A stretch of DNA of 64,000 nucleotides from Nocardioides mangrovi (GTDB taxonomy: Bacteria; Actinomycetota; Actinomycetes; Propionibacteriales; Nocardioidaceae), in NCBI RefSeq assembly GCF_020073815.1, contig NZ_JAIQZJ010000003.1, forward strand, positions 310,001 to 374,000, given 5' to 3'. Below, piece after piece: positions 23,811 to 32,141 of this stretch. A model generated the notes under the pieces. The model worked only from the letters and a program-made list of their open reading frames with translations. It was not told the origin of the DNA and did no database searches. The first letter of the stretch is position 1. Every line of letters starts with the position of its first letter. Position numbers and translations under genes: made by a program.

Positions 23811-25187
23811 ATGACCCGCGGCACCACCCGACGCGGCAGCGAGCGTGCGCCCGACCGCGAGACGGACCGGGAGATCCTCCGGCTCGCCGTCCCGGCGTTC
23901 CTGGCCCTGGTCGCCGAGCCCCTCTTCCTGCTCGCCGACGCGGCCATCGTCGGCCACCTCGGCACCGCCCCCCTGGCCGCCCTCGGCATCGCCGGCGCGG
24001 TCCTCCAGACCGTCGTCGGACTGTGCGTCTTCCTCGCCTACGGCACCACCGGGAGCGTCGCCCGGCGACTGGGCGCCGGCGACCTCCGCGGCGCGCTCAC
24101 CCAGGGCATCGACGGGCTCTGGCTGGCGGTCGGCATCGGAGCCGGCGTGACCGTGCTCGGCGTGCTGCTCGCCGGACCGCTCGCGCACGCGTTCGGCGCC
24201 TCCGACCAAGTGACGGGCCCGGCCACGACGTACCTGCGGGTCGCCTTCCTCGGCGTGGTGCCGCTCCTGCTGATGCTCGCCGCGACCGGGGTGCTGCGCG
24301 GACTCCAGGACACCCGCACGCCGCTCGTCGTCGCGATCGGCGGCAACGCGCTCAACGTCGTGCTCAACCTCGTCCTCGTCTACCCGGCCGGCCTCGGCCT
24401 GGCCGGGTCCGCCCTGGGGTCGGTGCTCGCCCAGGCGGCCAGCGCGACCGCGTTCGTGGTCGTGGTGGTCCGGGCGGCCCGGCGCGAAGGAGCCACGCTG
24501 CGACCCGACCTCGACGGCATCCGCGCGGCCGGGCGCGCCGGCGTCCCCCTCGTCGTCCGCACCCTCACCCTGCGCGGCGCCATCCTGCTCACGACGTACG
24601 TCGTGACCGCGGCGGCGGTCGGCGCGCGCGACCAGGAGGTCGACCTCGCGACCCACCAGCTCGCGATGACGCTGTGGGGCTTCCTGGCGTTCGTGCTCGA
24701 CGCCATCGCGATCGCCGCGCAGGCGATCACCGGGCGCGCGCTCGGTGCGGGCGACGTCACCGGCACCCGGCGGCTCACCGCGCGGATGATCCGCTGGGGT
24801 GCGGTCGGCGGCGTGGTGACCGGCGTCCTGATCGCGCTCGCGAGCCCCGTGGTCGGCCACCTCTTCACCGGCGACGCCGACGTGCAGGACCTGCTGCTGC
24901 CCGTGCTGCTCGTGGTGGCCCTGGGCCAACCGGTCGCGGGCGTCGTGTTCGTCCTCGACGGCGTGCTCATCGGCGCCGGCGACGGGCGCTACCTCGCTCG
25001 GGCCGGCGTGCTCACGGTGGTCGTCTACGCGCCGGTCGCCGTCGCGTGCGCGGTGGCACACGCGGACCTGGTGGTGATCTGGCTGGCGTTCAGCGTGGTC
25101 TTCATGGGGGCGCGACTCGCGGTGCTCGTGCACCGCGAGCGCGGCGACGCCTGGCTGGTCACCGGGCCCTCCCTCGCCGAGCCCTAG
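23811..25187 (+). CDS. MATE-family multidrug/DinF-like efflux transporter
   Basis: A 458-aa membrane protein with about 12 hydrophobic segments in two similar halves. The N-terminal block EILRLAVPAFLALVAEPLF and LADAAIVGHLGTAPLAALGI is the DinF-type MATE signature. Mid-protein ATGVLRGLQDTRTPLVVAIG and the matching second-half VFVLDGVLIGAGDGRYLARA complete the pattern. These transporters export drugs or metabolites using Na+ or H+ gradients. The ATG at 23811 is chosen by family length. Its TAG stop forms part of the promoter of the next gene. Confidence 0.9.
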   Translation: MTRGTTRRGSERAPDRETDREILRLAVPAFLALVAEPLFLLADAAIVGHLGTAPLAALGIAGAVLQTVVGLCVFLAYGTTGSVARRLGAGDLRGALTQGIDGLWLAVGIGAGVTVLGVLLAGPLAHAFGASDQVTGPATTYLRVAFLGVVPLLLMLAATGVLRGLQDTRTPLVVAIGGNALNVVLNLVLVYPAGLGLAGSALGSVLAQAASATAFVVVVVRAARREGATLRPDLDGIRAAGRAGVPLVVRTLTLRGAILLTTYVVTAAAVGARDQEVDLATHQLAMTLWGFLAFVLDAIAIAAQAITGRALGAGDVTGTRRLTARMIRWGAVGGVVTGVLIALASPVVGHLFTGDADVQDLLLPVLLVVALGQPVAGVVFVLDGVLIGAGDGRYLARAGVLTVVVYAPVAVACAVAHADLVVIWLAFSVVFMGARLAVLVHRERGDAWLVTGPSLAEP

Positions 25188-25190
25188 GGT
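25185..25190 (+). promoter_or_regulatory. Putative -10 element inside the MATE gene stop
   Basis: TAGGGT begins with the TAG stop codon of the transporter gene and ends 6 nt before GTG 25197. No Shine-Dalgarno precedes that GTG, so the next gene probably has a leaderless transcript. Confidence 0.45.
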
Positions 25191-25196
25191 GACCGG

Positions 25197-25742
25197 GTGA
25201 AGCCGCTGCAGTCGATCGCGATGGGGTTCGTGATCATCGCGCTGTCGGCGCGGGTCGGCGGCTACGACCTGCTGGCCGACCCGGTCGGGTGGCTGCTCGT
25301 GCTCCAGGGCTTCGGCCGGCTGCCGGCCGCGCTCTCGCACCGCCCCACCCTGAGCACGCTCGGCTTCGTCGCGCTGGTGATGAGCGTCGTGCTGTGGTTC
25401 CCCGGTCTGGCCGACGGGCTCGAGAACACCGACGAGTCGCTGCTGTGGGCCGCCAACCTCCCGCAGCTCGCCTTCGTCGCGCTGCTCTGCCGGGCGCTGT
25501 CCGGCCTGACCGACGGGTCGGCGTACCGCTGGCTGCGGACCGCGTCGGTGCTGACCGTCGTCGCCGCCCTGCTCCCCGTCGTCGTCCTCGGCGCCGGCGA
25601 GTCGTCGCTCCTCGGCGTGATGGTGGTCGGCAGCGCCGCGGTCCTCGTGCTCGTCATCGTGCTGCTCTTCCGCTACGCCGCCCGCCCGTGGGCGCAGCCC
25701 GACGTCGACGCGGCCGGAGGAGTTTCATCGGCCGGCCGATGA
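25197..25742 (+). CDS. Small integral membrane protein of unknown function
   Basis: A 181-aa protein with about five hydrophobic segments (FVIIALSARVGGYDLL, LGFVALVMSVVLWFPGL, NLPQLAFVALLCRALSGL, VLTVVAALLPVVVLGAG, MVVGSAAVLVLVIVLLFRYA). No family is recognised. It starts 10 nt after the MATE gene. Its last codons and stop fall within a perfect 30-bp palindrome, so the C-terminal residues (GGVSSAGR) may derive from a repeat inserted at the gene's end. Confidence 0.65.
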   Translation: MKPLQSIAMGFVIIALSARVGGYDLLADPVGWLLVLQGFGRLPAALSHRPTLSTLGFVALVMSVVLWFPGLADGLENTDESLLWAANLPQLAFVALLCRALSGLTDGSAYRWLRTASVLTVVAALLPVVVLGAGESSLLGVMVVGSAAVLVLVIVLLFRYAARPWAQPDVDAAGGVSSAGR

Positions 25743-25748
25743 AACTCC
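25719..25748. repeat. Perfect 30-bp palindrome
   Basis: The left arm GGAGTTTCATCGGCC is followed directly by its exact reverse complement, with the centre between 25733 and 25734. It contains the TGA stop of the membrane-protein gene. The right 20 bases (25729-25748), plus the next C, recur exactly at 25791-25811. Confidence 0.8.
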
Positions 25749-25753
25749 CGCCC

Positions 25754-25775
25754 GGACGACGAAGCTTCATCGTCC
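25754..25775. repeat. Second, near-perfect 22-bp palindrome
   Basis: GGACGACGAAG and CTTCATCGTCC pair at 10 of 11 positions. It shares the GATGAA word with the neighbouring 30-bp palindrome and lies between that palindrome and its half copy. Confidence 0.55.
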
Positions 25776-25790
25776 CAGCGCGAGGTCTGT

Positions 25791-25811
25791 CGGCCGGCCG
25801 ATGAAACTCCC
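25791..25811. repeat. Half copy of the 30-bp palindrome
   Basis: Twenty-one bases, CGGCCGGCCGATGAAACTCC plus one C, are identical to 25729-25749. The left arm is not preserved, so this is a truncated second copy 62 bp downstream of the first. Confidence 0.75.
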
Positions 25812-25840
25812 ACGCGACCGGCCGGGCGGTCCTGACATGC

Positions 25841-25880
25841 GACAGGGGCCGCCCCTCCTGCTGGAGGGACGGCCCCTGTC
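25841..25880. terminator. Strong bidirectional hairpin after rplI
   Basis: GACAGGGGCCGCCCCTCC and GGAGGGACGGCCCCTGTC pair at 17 of 18 positions around a TGCT loop. It lies 58 nt beyond the rplI stop and between convergent genes. It is the obvious terminator of the ribosomal-protein operon and could also stop the rightward membrane-protein transcript. Confidence 0.85.
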
Positions 25881-25938
25881 GAGGTTCGGCCGGCGGCCGC
25901 TTTGCCGCTGCGCGCTCGGACCGGGTGCTCGTCGGGCG

Positions 25939-26385
25939 TCAGGCCGGGATGACGTTGAGGGCCACCGTGGCGGACACCTCGTCGTGCAGCTTGACCGACA
26001 CCTCGTGGGCACCGAGCGACTTGATCGGGTTGGTGACCACGATCGTGCGCTTGTCGACCTTCTCGCCCGACGTCTCGGCGAGCGCGTCGGCGATCTCGGA
26101 GACCGTGACGGCGCCGAAGAGGCGGCCGCCGGCACCGGAGCGCACCTTGACGCTGACCGGGTTGGACTCGAGCTTGGTCTTGATCTCCTGGGCGTGGCCG
26201 AGGTCGCGGACGGCGCGCGAGGAGCGAGCAGACTTGATCTGCTCGACCTGCTTCTCGCCACCACGGGTCCACCGCAGCGCGAGGCCGCGCGGCACGAGGT
26301 AGTTGCGGCCGTAGCCGTCCTTCACCTCGACGACGTCGCCGGGGGCACCGAGACCGGTGACTTCCTGGGTCAGGATGAGCTTCAT
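25939..26385 (-). CDS. rplI: 50S ribosomal protein L9
   Basis: A 148-aa protein of standard L9 length. The N-terminal rRNA-binding domain ([20 protein letters not shown], then [16 protein letters not shown]) is followed by the long connecting helix and the C-terminal domain ([15 protein letters not shown]). It is the last gene of the rpsF-ssb-rpsR-rplI operon, 14 nt after rpsR, and is followed by a strong hairpin. Confidence 0.97.
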   Translation of the reverse strand: MKLILTQEVTGLGAPGDVVEVKDGYGRNYLVPRGLALRWTRGGEKQVEQIKSARSSRAVRDLGHAQEIKTKLESNPVSVKVRSGAGGRLFGAVTVSEIADALAETSGEKVDKRTIVVTNPIKSLGAHEVSVKLHDEVSATVALNVIPA

Positions 26386-26399
26386 GTCGTCAGCTCCCT

Positions 26400-26636
26400 T
26401 CAGCGACCGGTGGAGGTGTAGGGCAGCAGGGCGACCTCACGGGCGTTCTTGACCGCGGTGGCCACGTCGCGCTGGTGCTGGACGCAGTTGCCGGTCACGC
26501 GACGCGCGCGGATCTTGCCGCGGTCGGAGATGAACTTGCGGAGCAGGGCGGTGTCCTTGTAGTCGACACCGGTCGCCTTCTCCTTGCAGAACTGGCAAAC
26601 CTTCTTCTTCGGCTTGCGAATCACTGCCTTGGCCAT
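26400..26636 (-). CDS. rpsR: 30S ribosomal protein S18 (zinc-binding form)
   Basis: A 78-aa S18 with the invariant [19 protein letters not shown] core. It retains Cys residues in [11 protein letters not shown] and again at GNC, i.e. the C+ type that binds zinc, rather than the Cys-free paralogue that zinc-starved actinobacteria induce. It sits between ssb and rplI in the conserved operon. Confidence 0.96.
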   Translation of the reverse strand: MAKAVIRKPKKKVCQFCKEKATGVDYKDTALLRKFISDRGKIRARRVTGNCVQHQRDVATAVKNAREVALLPYTSTGR

Positions 26637-26711
26637 TGTGGTGCTTCCTTTCTAGAAGCCCGGCGCGAGCCGGAATGGTTGAGGGTGTTCGGTTGGAAGG
26701 GTGATGCTGGA

Positions 26712-27257
26712 TCAGAACGGAGGCTCGTCGGAGCCGGCGCCCGGGGCACCCCAGGGGTCGTTGCCCCCGCCGCCCTGGCCGCCACCCTGCGGAGCAGGGG
26801 TCGCCCAGGGGTCGTTGGCAGGAGCGCCGCCGCCACCCTGGGGGCGCGACTGGCCGCCGCCACCGCCGGAGTAGCCACCGCCGCCACCACCGCGCGAGGC
26901 GCGGGTGACCTTGGCCGTGGCGAACGCGAGCGCGGGGCCGACCTCGTCGACCTCGAGCTCCACGACGGTGCGCTTCTCGCCCTCACGGGTCTCGTACGAG
27001 CGCTGCTTCAGGCGGCCCTGCACGATCACGCGCATGCCGCGCTGCAGGGACTCGGCGACGTTCTCCGCGGCCTGCCGCCACACCGAGCAGGAGAGGAACA
27101 GCGCGTCGCCGTCCTTCCACTCGTTGGTCTGCCGGTCGAAGGTGCGCGGCGTCGACGCGATCCGGAAGTTGGCCACGGCCGCACCCGACGGGGTGAAGCG
27201 CAGCTCCGGGTCGTCGACGAGGTTGCCGACCACCGTGATGACGGTCTCGCCTGCCAT
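26712..27257 (-). CDS. ssb: Single-stranded DNA-binding protein
   Basis: A 181-aa SSB. The OB-fold spans residues 1-115 ([20 protein letters not shown], then [17 protein letters not shown]). A Gly/Gln/Pro-rich flexible tail ends in the acidic tip DEPPF, the docking peptide for replication and repair partners. The Gly-rich tail contains short repeated GGGG/NDPWG units. Its location between rpsF and rpsR is the conserved bacterial arrangement. Confidence 0.97.
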   Translation of the reverse strand: MAGETVITVVGNLVDDPELRFTPSGAAVANFRIASTPRTFDRQTNEWKDGDALFLSCSVWRQAAENVAESLQRGMRVIVQGRLKQRSYETREGEKRTVVELEVDEVGPALAFATAKVTRASRGGGGGGYSGGGGGQSRPQGGGGAPANDPWATPAPQGGGQGGGGNDPWGAPGAGSDEPPF

Positions 27258-27367
27258 GGAAGCTCCCTTGGGGGTTGGTTCTGATCAGAGTCGTCCGACC
27301 ACGTCAGCACATCGTTGCCGGTGGCACCGACGCTGGGAAGTGGTCGTCCACAAGAAGGGTCCGGCGC

Positions 27368-27658
27368 TCAGTGAGCGTCGGGGCGCATGACCTTCGTGCG
27401 GAGGATCGACTCGTTGAGCGTGAGCTGGCGGTCGAGCTCCTTGACCGTGGCCGGCTCGGCGTTCAGGTTGATGACGGCGTAGATGCCCTCGGCGTTCTTC
27501 TTGATCTCGTAGGCGAGTCGACGCCGACCCCACACGTCGACGGACTCGACGCTGCCGCCGTCGTTGCGGACGACGTTGAGGTACTTGTCGAGCGACGGCT
27601 GAACCGTCCGCTCCTCGAGACTCGGGTCGAGGATGACCATCACTTCATAGGCACGCAC
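27368..27658 (-). CDS. rpsF: 30S ribosomal protein S6
   Basis: A 96-aa S6 protein beginning [20 protein letters not shown], with the conserved [20 protein letters not shown] strand-helix core and the C-terminal [11 protein letters not shown] 27658 is chosen because it gives the family start and has GAGGAGG about 11 nt upstream; a longer in-frame start at 27766 would add a non-homologous Arg-rich leader. It is the first gene of the rpsF-ssb-rpsR-rplI operon. The 110-nt gap to ssb is unremarkable. Confidence 0.96.
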   Translation of the reverse strand: MRAYEVMVILDPSLEERTVQPSLDKYLNVVRNDGGSVESVDVWGRRRLAYEIKKNAEGIYAVINLNAEPATVKELDRQLTLNESILRTKVMRPDAH

Positions 27659-27836
27659 AGCGGTCTCCACCTCCTCTGGACTAGAGCGGCCACGGACTCT
27701 CCGTGGCAGGAGGGCTTGCGTTGGTGTTGCGGTGTCCTGTGGCCGGACCCGTCGGTGGGACGGCACAGGGAACGCCCCAGGCTAGCAGCGGTGGACGCCC
27801 GCGATGAATTCGCCGCCGAGCGGGTAGGAGGGCGCC

Positions 27837-28742
27837 ATGACCGAGGGTACGGCGGTGGCCGGCCGCTACGTCCTCCTCGACCGGGTCGGGACCGGCGGGA
27901 TGGGCGCCGTGTGGCGCGCCCGGGACGTCCGCGCCGCCCCGGGCCAGGACGGCGTCGTCGCGGTCAAGGTGCTCGGCGGGCACGACGCCTCGATGCTGCT
28001 GCGCTTCGTGCGCGAGCAGTCGGTGCGGATCCGGCACCCGCACGTCGTCGCCCCCACCGGCTGGGCCGCCGAGGACCACCAGGTCGTGCTCGCGATGGAC
28101 CTCGTGCGCGGCGGCTCGGTGGCCGACCTGCTCCTCGAGACGGGCGCGCTGCCCGCGTCGTACGCCGCGGTGCTCCTCGACCAGCTGCTCCAGGCGCTGA
28201 CGGCCGTGCACGCCGCGGGCGTCGTGCACCGCGACGTGAAGCCGGCCAACCTGCTGCTGGAGCCGGGGTCGCCGTACCTGCGGCTCGGGGACTTCGGGGT
28301 CGCCGTCGCGGTCGACGACATCCGGCTCACCCGGGACCGCGGCGTCGTCGGCACCGACGGCTACCTCGCGCCGGAGGTGCTCGCCGGCGCCCCGCCGGAG
28401 CCGCGCCACGACCTGTACGCCGTCGGCGTCGTCGCCTCGCAGCTGCTCACGGGGCGCCCGCCGCGGCCCGGCGTGCGACCGCTGGTGCCGGAGGGTCCGC
28501 TGCGGCCGTGGGCCGAGGCGCTGACCGAGCCCGACCCCGACCTGCGACCGCCGTCCGCGGCGATCGCGCTGGAGCGGCTGCGCCGGATCGAGGTGCCGCC
28601 GGACCTCCCGTGGCCGACCGTGCCCGACCGGGTCGGCGACCCGCCGCGCCCGACCGGCCCGCGCTGGCCGGTGGTCGTCAGCGCCGCCTCCCTGGTGGTG
28701 ATCGTCGGCTGCCTGGTCGCGATCGGGCTGATGCTGACCTAG
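27837..28742 (+). CDS. Membrane-anchored serine/threonine protein kinase
   Basis: A 301-aa Hanks-type kinase with all catalytic motifs: glycine loop GTGGMGAVWRARD, VAVKVL Lys, HRDVKPANLLL, LGDFGVAV and GYLAPEVL. The domain is compact (about 265 aa) and is followed by a Pro-rich linker and one transmembrane helix (PVVVSAASLVVIVGCLVAIG) ending at the C-terminus, so there is essentially no extracellular sensor. TAGGAGG six or fewer nt before ATG 27837 can serve either as Shine-Dalgarno or as a -10 element. It is divergent from the rpsF operon. Targets are unknown. Confidence 0.92.
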   Translation: MTEGTAVAGRYVLLDRVGTGGMGAVWRARDVRAAPGQDGVVAVKVLGGHDASMLLRFVREQSVRIRHPHVVAPTGWAAEDHQVVLAMDLVRGGSVADLLLETGALPASYAAVLLDQLLQALTAVHAAGVVHRDVKPANLLLEPGSPYLRLGDFGVAVAVDDIRLTRDRGVVGTDGYLAPEVLAGAPPEPRHDLYAVGVVASQLLTGRPPRPGVRPLVPEGPLRPWAEALTEPDPDLRPPSAAIALERLRRIEVPPDLPWPTVPDRVGDPPRPTGPRWPVVVSAASLVVIVGCLVAIGLMLT

Positions 28743-28768
28743 GGACCACGACCGTCCGCGGCTGCGCC

Positions 28769-28774
28769 TACGGT
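28769..28774 (+). promoter_or_regulatory. Putative -10 element of the endonuclease IV gene
   Basis: TACGGT ends exactly 6 nt before ATG 28781 with no Shine-Dalgarno in between, the leaderless pattern repeated in this window. Confidence 0.5.
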
Positions 28775-28780
28775 GGGCCC

Positions 28781-29581
28781 ATGAGCACGAGCATCGCCGT
28801 CGGGGCCCACGTCGAGCAGAGCGACCCGGTCGCCGAGGCGCAGGCGCGCTCGATGCCGCACGTCCAGTTCTTCCTGGGTGACCCGCAGGGCTACCGGGGT
28901 CCCGAGTTCGCGTACGCCGGGGGCGCCGAGGGCCTCAAGGCCGACGCCGAGGCGGCCGGCATCGGGCTCTACGTGCACGCGCCGTACATCGTCAACGTCG
29001 CCACCACCAACAACCGGATCCGGATCCCCAGCCGCAAGCTGCTCCAGCAGCACGTCGACGCGGCCGCGTCGATCGGGGCGCGCGGGCTGATCGTGCACGG
29101 CGGGCACGTCAACAAGGACGACGACCCCGAGAAGGGCTTCGACAACTGGCGCAAGGCGATCGAGGCGGTCGACCTCAAGCTGCCGCTGCTCATCGAGAAC
29201 ACCGCCGGCGGCGACAACGCGATGACCCGCTACCTCGACCGGATCGCCCGGGTGTGGGACGCGATCTCGACGACCGAGCAGTTCGACCGGGTCGGCTTCT
29301 GCCTCGACACCTGCCACGCCCACGCCGGCGGCAACCCGCTCGAGACCGTCGTCGAGGACGTCCGGAGGATCACCGGGCGCATCGACCTCGTGCACTGCAA
29401 CGACAGCCGCGACGACTTCGACTCCGGCGCCGACCGGCACGCCAACCTCGGCGCCGGCAAGGTCGACCCCGACCTGCTCGCCGCGGTGGTCCGCGACGCC
29501 GGTGCGCCGGTGATCCTGGAGACGCCGGGCGGGTCCGCGGAGCACGTCGCCGACGCCGGCTGGCTCTCCTCCCGGCTCTGA
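28781..29581 (+). CDS. nfo: Deoxyribonuclease IV (AP endonuclease, Nfo family)
   Basis: A 266-aa TIM-barrel endonuclease IV. The zinc-ligand motifs are all present: LIVHGGHV, PLLIENTAGG (Glu), VGFCLDTCHAHAGG (Asp, His), VHCNDSRDDFDSGADRHANL (Asp and His), and VILETPG (Glu). The enzyme incises abasic sites and 3'-blocked ends in base-excision repair. It is slightly shorter than the typical 280 aa. It is separated by 39 nt from the kinase gene, with its own -10-like element. Confidence 0.92.
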   Translation: MSTSIAVGAHVEQSDPVAEAQARSMPHVQFFLGDPQGYRGPEFAYAGGAEGLKADAEAAGIGLYVHAPYIVNVATTNNRIRIPSRKLLQQHVDAAASIGARGLIVHGGHVNKDDDPEKGFDNWRKAIEAVDLKLPLLIENTAGGDNAMTRYLDRIARVWDAISTTEQFDRVGFCLDTCHAHAGGNPLETVVEDVRRITGRIDLVHCNDSRDDFDSGADRHANLGAGKVDPDLLAAVVRDAGAPVILETPGGSAEHVADAGWLSSRL

Positions 29582-29597
29582 CCGGGCGACCGGTCCG

Positions 29598-29603
29598 TAG
29601 GGT
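29598..29603 (+). promoter_or_regulatory. Putative -10 element of the 29610 gene
   Basis: TAGGGT ends 6 nt before ATG 29610. This supports the ATG over the overlapping in-frame GTG at 29607. Confidence 0.45.
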
Positions 29604-29609
29604 GGGGTG

Positions 29610-30068
29610 ATGGCCACGACCACCGGAACGCCCATGCCGACCATCCAGGACGAGATGAACTCCCTCCTCCAGGAGGCGATCCGCGTCGCCGGCGGGCACC
29701 TGGCCGACGCGCCGACGTTCGCCCCCTTCGGTCTCGCGCGCACCCTGGGCGGCCAGATCGAGCGGGCCGAGATGACCGCCGAGGAGGGGTCGGTCGAGGT
29801 CGCCGCCGCCGACGTGCACAGCTCGCTGGTGCAGGCCCTCGCCGACCGCAGGGACCTCCTCGTCGCCGCCGCCGTGGTCTCCGACCTGCAGGCTCGCGAC
29901 TCCGCGGGCGAGCTCATCACCCACCTGGTCCGGGTCGAGGTCGAGCACCGCGACGAGGGCGGGCGCACCCTCGCCGTCCTGGTCAGCTACGACCGTGCCG
30001 ACGACGGCGTGGTCACCTTCAGCGACCAGCCCCGCACGGAGCCGGCCGAGCGCCGCATCTGGGTCTGA
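29610..30068 (+). CDS. Hypothetical soluble protein
   Basis: A 152-aa protein I do not recognise. The N-terminal 45 residues are helical (IQDEMNSLLQEAIRVAGGHL). The centre (VEVAAADVHSSLVQALADRR) and the C-terminal part (HLVRVEVEHRDEGGRTLAVL) look alpha/beta. No signal peptide, membrane segment or metal motif is visible. Host-like codon use and a leaderless promoter pattern support it. A small hairpin follows at 30074-30090. Confidence 0.6.
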   Translation: MATTTGTPMPTIQDEMNSLLQEAIRVAGGHLADAPTFAPFGLARTLGGQIERAEMTAEEGSVEVAAADVHSSLVQALADRRDLLVAAAVVSDLQARDSAGELITHLVRVEVEHRDEGGRTLAVLVSYDRADDGVVTFSDQPRTEPAERRIWV

Positions 30069-30073
30069 TCCGC

Positions 30074-30090
30074 CTCCCCTCACAGGGGAG
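30074..30090 (+). terminator. Short hairpin downstream of the 29610 gene
   Basis: CTCCCCT - CAC - AGGGGAG is a perfect 7-bp stem with a 3-nt loop, 5 nt after the stop codon. It is plausible as a terminator before the GT39 operon. Confidence 0.45.
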
Positions 30091-30140
30091 TCACAGACGC
30101 AGCACGGGGCGCGGCCAAGACGCGACTCCACCGTGGAGGC

Positions 30141-32141
30141 ATGACCGCCACGCTGCTGCCTCCCGTCCAGGCCCCGAACGCGGGCGACGACGTACGCCGA
30201 CCACGGCGTGACTGGTACCCCTTCGCCCTCGGCGGGCTGCTCCTCGCGACCGCGGTCCTCTACCTGTGGGGACTGAGCGAGTCCGGCTGGGGCAACAGCT
30301 TCTACGCCGCCGCCGCGCAGGCCGGCTCGGAGTCGTGGAAGGCCTTCTTCTTCGGCTCCTCCGACGCCGCCAACAGCATCACGGTCGACAAGACCCCGCT
30401 GTCGCTGTGGCCGATGGCGCTGTCGGTGCGGATCTTCGGGCTCTCCTCCTGGTCGATCCTCGTGCCGCAGGCGATCGAGGGCGTCCTCGCGGTGTGGCTG
30501 CTGGTCAGCACGGTCCGCCGTACGACGCGCTCCTCGGCCGCCGGCCTCATCGCCGGCGCCGCGCTCGCGGTCACCCCCGTGGCGGTGCTGATGTTCCGCT
30601 TCGACAACCCCGACGCGATGCTGGTGCTGCTCATGGTCGGCGCTGCGTACGCCGTGCTCCGGGCGATCGAGGCCCCGCTGGACCTTGGGGCGGTCAGGCA
30701 CCCGGTCCGCTGGATGGCGCTGGCCGGCGTGCTGGTCGGGCTGGGCTTCCTCACCAAGATGCTCCAGGTCTTCCTGGTGCTGCCGGCCTTCGCGCTGGTC
30801 TACCTGGTCGCCGCCAACACCGGCGTCCTCAAGCGGCTCGGCCACCTGCTGGTCGCCTTCGGCTCGATGATCGCCGCCGCCGGTTGGTGGATCGCGATCG
30901 TCGAGCTGTGGCCGGCCTCGAGCCGCCCCTACATCGGTGGCTCCCAGGACAACTCGATCCTCGAGCTCACCCTCGGCTACAACGGCTTCGGCCGGCTCAA
31001 CGGCAACGAGACCGGCTCCGTCGGCGGCGGTGGCGGCGGCACCGGCAGCGGCATGTGGGGCGAGACCGGCATCACCCGGCTCTTCAGCTCCGAGGTCGGC
31101 GGCCAGATCGCCTGGCTGCTGCCGACCGCGCTGCTGATGCTGGTCGCCGGCTTCTGGCTCGCCGGTCGGGCGCCGCGCACCGACCGGGTCCGGGCCGCGC
31201 TGATCCTGTGGGGCGGCTGGCTGCTGGTCACCGGGCTGACCTTCAGCTTCATGGCCGGGATCTTCCACGCCTACTACACCGTCGCCCTCGCCCCGGCCGT
31301 GGCCGCGCTCGTCGGCATCGGCGCCTGGCAGCTGTGGCAGCACCGCGGCACCCCGGTCGGCGCCTGCCTCGCGACCGCCGCGGTGCTGACCGCGACCGTC
31401 ACCTCGTTCGTGCTCCTCACCGAGACCCCCGACTTCGTCCCGTGGCTGCGCTGGACCGTCCTCGTCCTCGGGCTGCTCGCCGCGATCGCGGTCGCCGGCC
31501 TCGGCTGGATGCCGCGCCGGATCGCCGCGGTCGTCGCGGCGGTCGCCGTCGCGGTCTCGCTCGCCGGCTCCGCGTCGTACGCCGTCGAGACGGCCGGCAC
31601 CGCCCACACCGGCTCGATCCCGACCGCCGGCCCGAGCTCGTCGGGCGGCTTCGGCGGCGGCCCAGGCGGCGGGGGCGGCGGGATGCCCGGCGGTGGCGGC
31701 GGGATGACCCAGGGTGGCTCGACCACCGGCGGCACCCAGACCGGCGGCGCTCCCACCGGCGGCGGCATGAGCGGCCTGCTCGACAGCAGCTCGCCGGGCG
31801 CCGAGCTCGTCGAGGCGCTGCAGGCCGACGCCGGCGACTACACCTGGGTCGCGGCGGCCGTCGGCTCCAACTCGGCCGCCGGCTACCAGCTGGCCACCGA
31901 GGAGCCCGTGATGGCGATCGGCGGCTTCAACGGCAGCGACCCGAGTCCCACGCTCGAGGAGTTCGAGCAGTACGTCGCGAACGGCGAGATCCACTACTTC
32001 ATCGGCGGGTCCGGCTTCGGCCAGTCGCAGGGCGGCAGCTCGGCGAGCAGCGACATCGCCGCCTGGGTGGCGGACAACTTCACCGCCACGACCATCGACG
32101 GGGTCACCGTCTACGACCTCAGCGGCGGGGCGGACCAGTGA
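30141..32141 (+). CDS. GT39/ArnT-like membrane glycosyltransferase
   Basis: A 666-aa polytopic protein of the PMT_2/ArnT family. The N-terminal extracytoplasmic motif GWGNSFYAAAAQAGSESWKA and VDKTPLSLWPMALSVRIFG are characteristic of this group and precede about 12 membrane helices. Two Gly-rich stretches interrupt it (about residues 295-310 and 500-550). A C-terminal soluble domain (DYTWVAAAVGSNSAAGYQLA and VMAIGGFNGSDPSPTL) follows. Such enzymes transfer a sugar from a polyprenyl-phosphate donor to an extracytoplasmic acceptor. The next gene, overlapping by 4 nt, is a polyprenyl-phosphate-sugar synthase-like GT2, which would supply the donor. Confidence 0.85.
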   Translation: MTATLLPPVQAPNAGDDVRRPRRDWYPFALGGLLLATAVLYLWGLSESGWGNSFYAAAAQAGSESWKAFFFGSSDAANSITVDKTPLSLWPMALSVRIFGLSSWSILVPQAIEGVLAVWLLVSTVRRTTRSSAAGLIAGAALAVTPVAVLMFRFDNPDAMLVLLMVGAAYAVLRAIEAPLDLGAVRHPVRWMALAGVLVGLGFLTKMLQVFLVLPAFALVYLVAANTGVLKRLGHLLVAFGSMIAAAGWWIAIVELWPASSRPYIGGSQDNSILELTLGYNGFGRLNGNETGSVGGGGGGTGSGMWGETGITRLFSSEVGGQIAWLLPTALLMLVAGFWLAGRAPRTDRVRAALILWGGWLLVTGLTFSFMAGIFHAYYTVALAPAVAALVGIGAWQLWQHRGTPVGACLATAAVLTATVTSFVLLTETPDFVPWLRWTVLVLGLLAAIAVAGLGWMPRRIAAVVAAVAVAVSLAGSASYAVETAGTAHTGSIPTAGPSSSGGFGGGPGGGGGGMPGGGGGMTQGGSTTGGTQTGGAPTGGGMSGLLDSSSPGAELVEALQADAGDYTWVAAAVGSNSAAGYQLATEEPVMAIGGFNGSDPSPTLEEFEQYVANGEIHYFIGGSGFGQSQGGSSASSDIAAWVADNFTATTIDGVTVYDLSGGADQ

